A stretch of DNA of 64,000 nt from Ideonella dechloratans (GTDB taxonomy: Bacteria; Pseudomonadota; Gammaproteobacteria; Burkholderiales; Burkholderiaceae_C): positions 2,790,001 to 2,854,000 of the forward strand of contig NZ_CP088081.1 of assembly GCF_021049305.1 (NCBI RefSeq). The letters run 5' to 3'. The notes under the pieces were generated by a model. The model was given only the letters and a program-made list of their open reading frames with translations. It was not told where the DNA came from and searched no databases. Every line of letters begins with the position of its first letter. The stretch's first letter is position 1. The position numbers and the translations under genes are program-made. Below, piece after piece: positions 60,943 to 64,000 of the stretch.

Positions 60943-61953
60943 ATGTTCCGCTTCCTCTGGCGCCGGCTGGCGCTCACCATCCCGACCTTCTTCGCGCTGA
61001 TGTTCGTCACCTTCGTGGCGATCCGGCTGGTGCCGGGCGACCCGGTGGAGGTGCGGGTGGGCGAGCGGGGCATCAGCCCCGAACGCCTGGCCTACTTCCG
61101 CCATGAGCTCGGGCTGGACCAGCCCGTCTGGAAGCAGTTCCTGGACTATGTCTGGCAGCTGCTGCACGGCGATTTCGGCACCTCGCTGGCCACCAACCAG
61201 AAGGTGCTGACGGAGTTCATGGCCCTGTTCCCGGCCACGCTGGAGCTGAGCTTCTTCGCCATGCTCTTCGCGGCGGTCATCGGCCTGCCGGCCGGCGCCA
61301 TCGCAGCGGCCAAGCGCGGCAGCCTCTACGACCAGACCCTGATGGGCCTGTCGGTCACCGGCTACTCCATGCCCATCTTCTGGTGGGGCCTGCTGCTCAT
61401 CATGTACGTGGGCGAGCGCTGGGGCCTGACCCCGGTGTCCGGCCGCATCGACCTGATCAACTTCTACTTCGAGCCGGTGACCGGCTTCATGGTGATCGAC
61501 GCCTGGCTCTCGGGCCAGCCCGGCGCGGTGTGGGACGCGATCCACCACCTGATCCTGCCGGGCGTGGTGCTGGGCACCATCCCGCTGGCCGTCATCGCCC
61601 GCATGACCCGCTCGGCCATGCTGGAGGTGCTGGCCGAGGACTATGTGCGCACCGCCCGCGCCAAGGGCCTGCCGGCCTGGCGGGTGGTGGGCCTGCATGC
61701 GCTGCGCAACGCCATGATCCCGGTGGTCACCGTCATCGGCCTGCAGGTGGGCGCGCTGATGGCCGGCGCCGTGCTCACCGAAACCATCTTCTCCTGGCCC
61801 GGCATCGGCAAGTGGCTGATCGAGTCGATCTCCCGGCGCGACTATCCGGCCCTGCAGGGCGGGGTCATGCTGGTGTCGGGCGTGGTCATCCTCGTCAACC
61901 TCGTGGTCGACCTGACCTACGGCCTCATCAACCCCCGCATCCGCCATGCGTGA
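60943..61953 (+). CDS. dppB: Dipeptide ABC transporter permease DppB
   Basis: The 336-residue membrane protein starts MFRFLWRRLALTIPTFFALMFVTFVAIRLVPGDPVEVRVGERG, typical of DppB. It has EDYVRTARAKGLPAWRVVGLHALRNAMIPVVTVIG, the EAA loop that contacts the ATPase. It forms the pore with DppC and overlaps dppC by 8 bases. Confidence 0.96.
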   Translation: MFRFLWRRLALTIPTFFALMFVTFVAIRLVPGDPVEVRVGERGISPERLAYFRHELGLDQPVWKQFLDYVWQLLHGDFGTSLATNQKVLTEFMALFPATLELSFFAMLFAAVIGLPAGAIAAAKRGSLYDQTLMGLSVTGYSMPIFWWGLLLIMYVGERWGLTPVSGRIDLINFYFEPVTGFMVIDAWLSGQPGAVWDAIHHLILPGVVLGTIPLAVIARMTRSAMLEVLAEDYVRTARAKGLPAWRVVGLHALRNAMIPVVTVIGLQVGALMAGAVLTETIFSWPGIGKWLIESISRRDYPALQGGVMLVSGVVILVNLVVDLTYGLINPRIRHA

Positions 61954-62815
61954 CACCCATCCCCTGGCGGACTTCTGGTTCGCCTTCCGCGAGAACCGCG
62001 GCGCCGTGGCCGGCCTGGCCGTGGTGCTGCTGGTGGTGCTGGCCGCCCTGCTGGCCCCGCTGATCGCCCCCTACGACCCGGACGCCCAGTTCCGCGACGC
62101 CATCCGCGCTGCGCCGTTCTGGGAGCCCGGCGGCAGCACCCGCTTCCTGCTGGGCACCGACAGCCTGGGCCGCGACCTGCTGACTCGGCTGATCTACGGC
62201 GCCCGAGTCTCGCTGTTCATCGGCCTGTCGGTGATGGGCGTGTCCTTCGTCATCGGCGTGCTGCTGGGCCTGGCCTGCGTCAGTTTCGGTCCGGTGGTGG
62301 ACACCCTGATCACCCGCGTGATGGACCTCATCATGGCGGTGCCCAGCCTGGTGCTGGCCATCCTGGTCGTCGCCGTGCTGGGCCCCAGCCTGACCAACAC
62401 CATCGTGGCGGTCACCATCGTCTACCTGCCGCGCTATGTGCGCCTCTTGCGCGCCTCGGCCCAGGCCGAGTTGGGCAAGGACTACGTGACCGCCGCCCGG
62501 GTGGCCGGCGTGGGCAAGGCCCGGCTGATGTTCCGCACCGTGCTGCCCAACTGCCTGGCCCCGCTGATCGTGCAGGCCGCGCTGGGCGTGTCCGACGCCA
62601 TCCTCGAGGCCGCCGCCCTGGGCTTTCTGGGCCTGGGTGCGCAGCCGCCCACCGCCGAGTGGGGCACCATGCTGGCCGACGCCCGCGAGTTCATCCGTTC
62701 CGAGCCCTGGCTGGTCACCCTGCCCGGCCTGGCCATCCTGATCACCGTGGTCTCCATCAACCTGGCCGGCGACGGCCTGCGCGATGCACTGGACCCCAAG
62801 ATGAGAAAAACATGA
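61946..62815 (+). CDS. dppC: Dipeptide ABC transporter permease DppC
   Basis: The 289-residue membrane protein has an N-terminal segment (AGLAVVLLVVLAALLAPLIAPYDPD), LLGTDSLGRDLLTRLIYGARVSL and the EAA loop (DYVTAARVAGVGKARLMFRTVLPNCLAPLIVQAALG). It is the partner of DppB. Its stop overlaps the dppD start (ATGA). Confidence 0.96.
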   Translation: MRDTHPLADFWFAFRENRGAVAGLAVVLLVVLAALLAPLIAPYDPDAQFRDAIRAAPFWEPGGSTRFLLGTDSLGRDLLTRLIYGARVSLFIGLSVMGVSFVIGVLLGLACVSFGPVVDTLITRVMDLIMAVPSLVLAILVVAVLGPSLTNTIVAVTIVYLPRYVRLLRASAQAELGKDYVTAARVAGVGKARLMFRTVLPNCLAPLIVQAALGVSDAILEAAALGFLGLGAQPPTAEWGTMLADAREFIRSEPWLVTLPGLAILITVVSINLAGDGLRDALDPKMRKT

Positions 62816-63894
62816 GCGCGCCCCTGCTGGACATCCGCGGGCTGTCGGTCAGCTTCGCCACCCGCCGCGGGCCCTTCCGGGCCGTGGACGGCGTGGACCT
62901 GAGCGTCGCCCCCAACGAGCTGCTGGCCATCGTCGGCGAATCGGGTTCGGGCAAGTCGGTGGCCATGCTGGCCATCATGGGCCTGCTGCCCTGGACGGCC
63001 ACCGTCACCGCCGAGCGCATGGTCTTCGACGGCCAGGACCTGCGGGCCCTGAGCCCGCGCCAGCGCCGTGGTCTCTTTCGGCCCCCATGGTCGCTTCGCG
63101 CCCAGCCCCCCGAGGGGGTGCAAGCCGTCTCCGGGCGGCCGCGCAACGGCTTGATCGGCAAGGACGTGGCCATGGTGTTCCAGGAGCCGATGAGCTCGCT
63201 GAACCCCTGCTTCACCGTGGGCTGGCAGATCGGCGAGGCCCTGGCCCAGCACACCCCGCTGGGCCGGCGCGAACGCCAGACCCGCGTCATCGAACTGCTG
63301 GAGCAGGTCGGCATCCCCGACCCGGCCCGCCGCGCCCGCGCCTTTCCGCACCAGCTCTCGGGCGGCATGTGCCAGCGGGTGATGATCGCGATGGCGCTGG
63401 CCTGCAAGCCGCGCCTCCTGATCGCCGACGAGCCCACCACCGCGCTGGACGTCACCATCCAGGCCCAGATCATGGACCTGCTGCAGACCCTGAGACGCGA
63501 CACCGGCATGGCGCTGGTGCTGATCACCCACGACCTGGGCGTGGTGGCCGAAGCCGCCGACCGGGTGATGGTGCAGTACGCCGGCCGCGTGGTGGAGACG
63601 CAGCCCGCCGCCACCCTCTTCACCCACCCGCACCACCCCTACACCCATGCCCTGCTGGCCGCCCTGCCCGAGCGCGCCACCGGCGCGCGGCTGGAGGCCA
63701 TCGACGGTGTGGTGCCCGGCCAGAGCGACCGACCCGCCGGCTGCCTGTTCGCCCCGCGCTGCCGCTGGGCCAACGCGCACTGCCATGCCGTCAAGCCCCT
63801 GCCGGCCGATGCCGCGCTGGGCCGCGCCCTGTGCCACACCCCGCTGGACGATGCGGGCCAGCCCCTTGCGCTGAACCTGGAGAACGCCGCATGA
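62812..63894 (+). CDS. dppD: Dipeptide ABC transporter ATP-binding protein DppD with an in-frame ~26-residue insert
   Basis: DppD is one of two ATPases of the transporter. The 360-residue product has Walker A GESGSGKS, the signature QLSGGMCQRVMIAMALA, Walker B LLIADEPTTALD and the C-terminal oligopeptide-transporter domain (GCLFAPRCRWANAHCH). Between RQRRG and IGKDVAMVFQEPM it has an extra segment LFRPPWSLRAQPPEGVQAV... not found in E. coli DppD. The coding DNA there is REP-like (see 63073-63153). The motifs on both sides are intact and in frame, so it may still work. Confidence 0.92.
   Translation: MSAPLLDIRGLSVSFATRRGPFRAVDGVDLSVAPNELLAIVGESGSGKSVAMLAIMGLLPWTATVTAERMVFDGQDLRALSPRQRRGLFRPPWSLRAQPPEGVQAVSGRPRNGLIGKDVAMVFQEPMSSLNPCFTVGWQIGEALAQHTPLGRRERQTRVIELLEQVGIPDPARRARAFPHQLSGGMCQRVMIAMALACKPRLLIADEPTTALDVTIQAQIMDLLQTLRRDTGMALVLITHDLGVVAEAADRVMVQYAGRVVETQPAATLFTHPHHPYTHALLAALPERATGARLEAIDGVVPGQSDRPAGCLFAPRCRWANAHCHAVKPLPADAALGRALCHTPLDDAGQPLALNLENAA
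63073..63153. repeat. REP-like palindromic element inserted in frame within dppD
   Basis: The insert is about 78-81 bases with two dyads: CCCCC-CGA-GGGGG (63106-63118) and CAAGCCGT...ACGGCTTG (63121-63128 with 63146-63153). It adds ~26 residues before the Q-loop region. Palindrome-rich short repeats of this kind are common between genes in Burkholderiales. I found no second copy in this window. Confidence 0.55.
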
Positions 63895-64000
63895 GCGCCG
63901 CTGCTGAAACCGCCGCGCCGGTCCTCGAAGCCCGCGAACTCCAGCGCCTCTACCCCGTGGCCCGTGGCCTGTTCAAGCCGCCCGCCACCGTGCATGCGCT
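63891..64000 (+). CDS. dppF: Dipeptide ABC transporter ATP-binding protein DppF (start only; continues past the right edge)
   Basis: The first ~36 residues are visible: MSAAAETAAPVLEARELQRL followed by YPVARGLFKPPATVHA. The LYPVARGLF segment matches the DppF/OppF start. The ATG overlaps the dppD stop (ATGA). Only position and this short match support the call. Confidence 0.85.
   Translation, partial: MSAAAETAAPVLEARELQRLYPVARGLFKPPATVHA

Noticed and set aside
1..64000. tRNA, rRNA, CRISPR, insertion sequence or phage genes
   Set aside because: None seen on reading both strands; no transposase, integrase or array of spaced repeats was found.

Overview
The window is about 64 kb of GC-rich DNA carrying most of a flagellar and chemotaxis locus. 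The FlhDC master regulator, the fli gene order, a CheZ phosphatase, very strong G/C bias at third codon positions and a Dpp peptide ABC transporter next door all point to a motile betaproteobacterium. The best guess is Burkholderiales of the Rubrivivax/Leptothrix/Ideonella kind. The genus is inference from gene order and codon use; no 16S gene is present. I saw no tRNA, rRNA, CRISPR array, insertion sequence or prophage.

Layout. (1) 1-9852, minus strand: fliF-G-H-I-J-K, then fliL-M-N-O-P (fliP runs off the left edge): basal body, C-ring, export apparatus and hook-length control. fliE is divergent (9988-10311). (2) 10340-16872, minus strand: fliS-fliT-ycgR, fliD and three flagellin genes. (3) 17142-21389, plus strand: three glycosyltransferases, one of them an O-GlcNAc-transferase-like GT41 protein. 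(4) 21376-37204, minus strand: a large glycan island. A two-domain GT4 glycosyltransferase is followed by a tightly packed ten-gene operon: rfbF, rfbG, rfbH, a NeuB-cupin fusion, a TPP enzyme, a C-methyltransferase, a GDP-mannose-hydrolase-like Nudix protein, a radical SAM protein, an SDR lacking its catalytic Tyr, and a B12-binding radical SAM protein. (5) 37542-45508: flhDC, a predicted sigma28-driven small RNA, motAB-cheY-cheZ, two small or accessory genes and a receiver-histidine kinase/LuxR regulator pair; then a 155-residue protein with the CheZ catalytic spacing. (6) 45562-55230: a second cheY, cheA, four methyl-accepting chemotaxis proteins and cheW. (7) 55262-64000: a YbbP-like FtsX permease, then dppA, a LivJ-type lipoprotein and dppBCD, with dppF running off the right edge.

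How it fits together. FlhDC would switch on the hook-basal-body genes, and sigma28 (FliA, not in this window) the late genes. I can read by eye a consistent sigma28-type promoter (TCAAG-like -35, 11-12 bp, nCCGATAA-like -10) in front of fliS, fliD, two flagellins, motA, the cheY2-cheA operon, one MCP and cheW. A further copy sits between flhC and motA and is followed by an intrinsic terminator. The island between the flagellins and flhDC most plausibly makes and attaches an unusual sugar to flagellin or to a surface glycan.

Most interesting points: the CDP-deoxysugar/Nudix/NeuB-cupin/TPP/radical-SAM operon as a candidate route to an undescribed sugar acid; the small-RNA unit; the mini-CheZ candidate; near-identical middles of flagellins 2 and 3 (reverse of the usual pattern); and a REP-like element inserted in frame within dppD.
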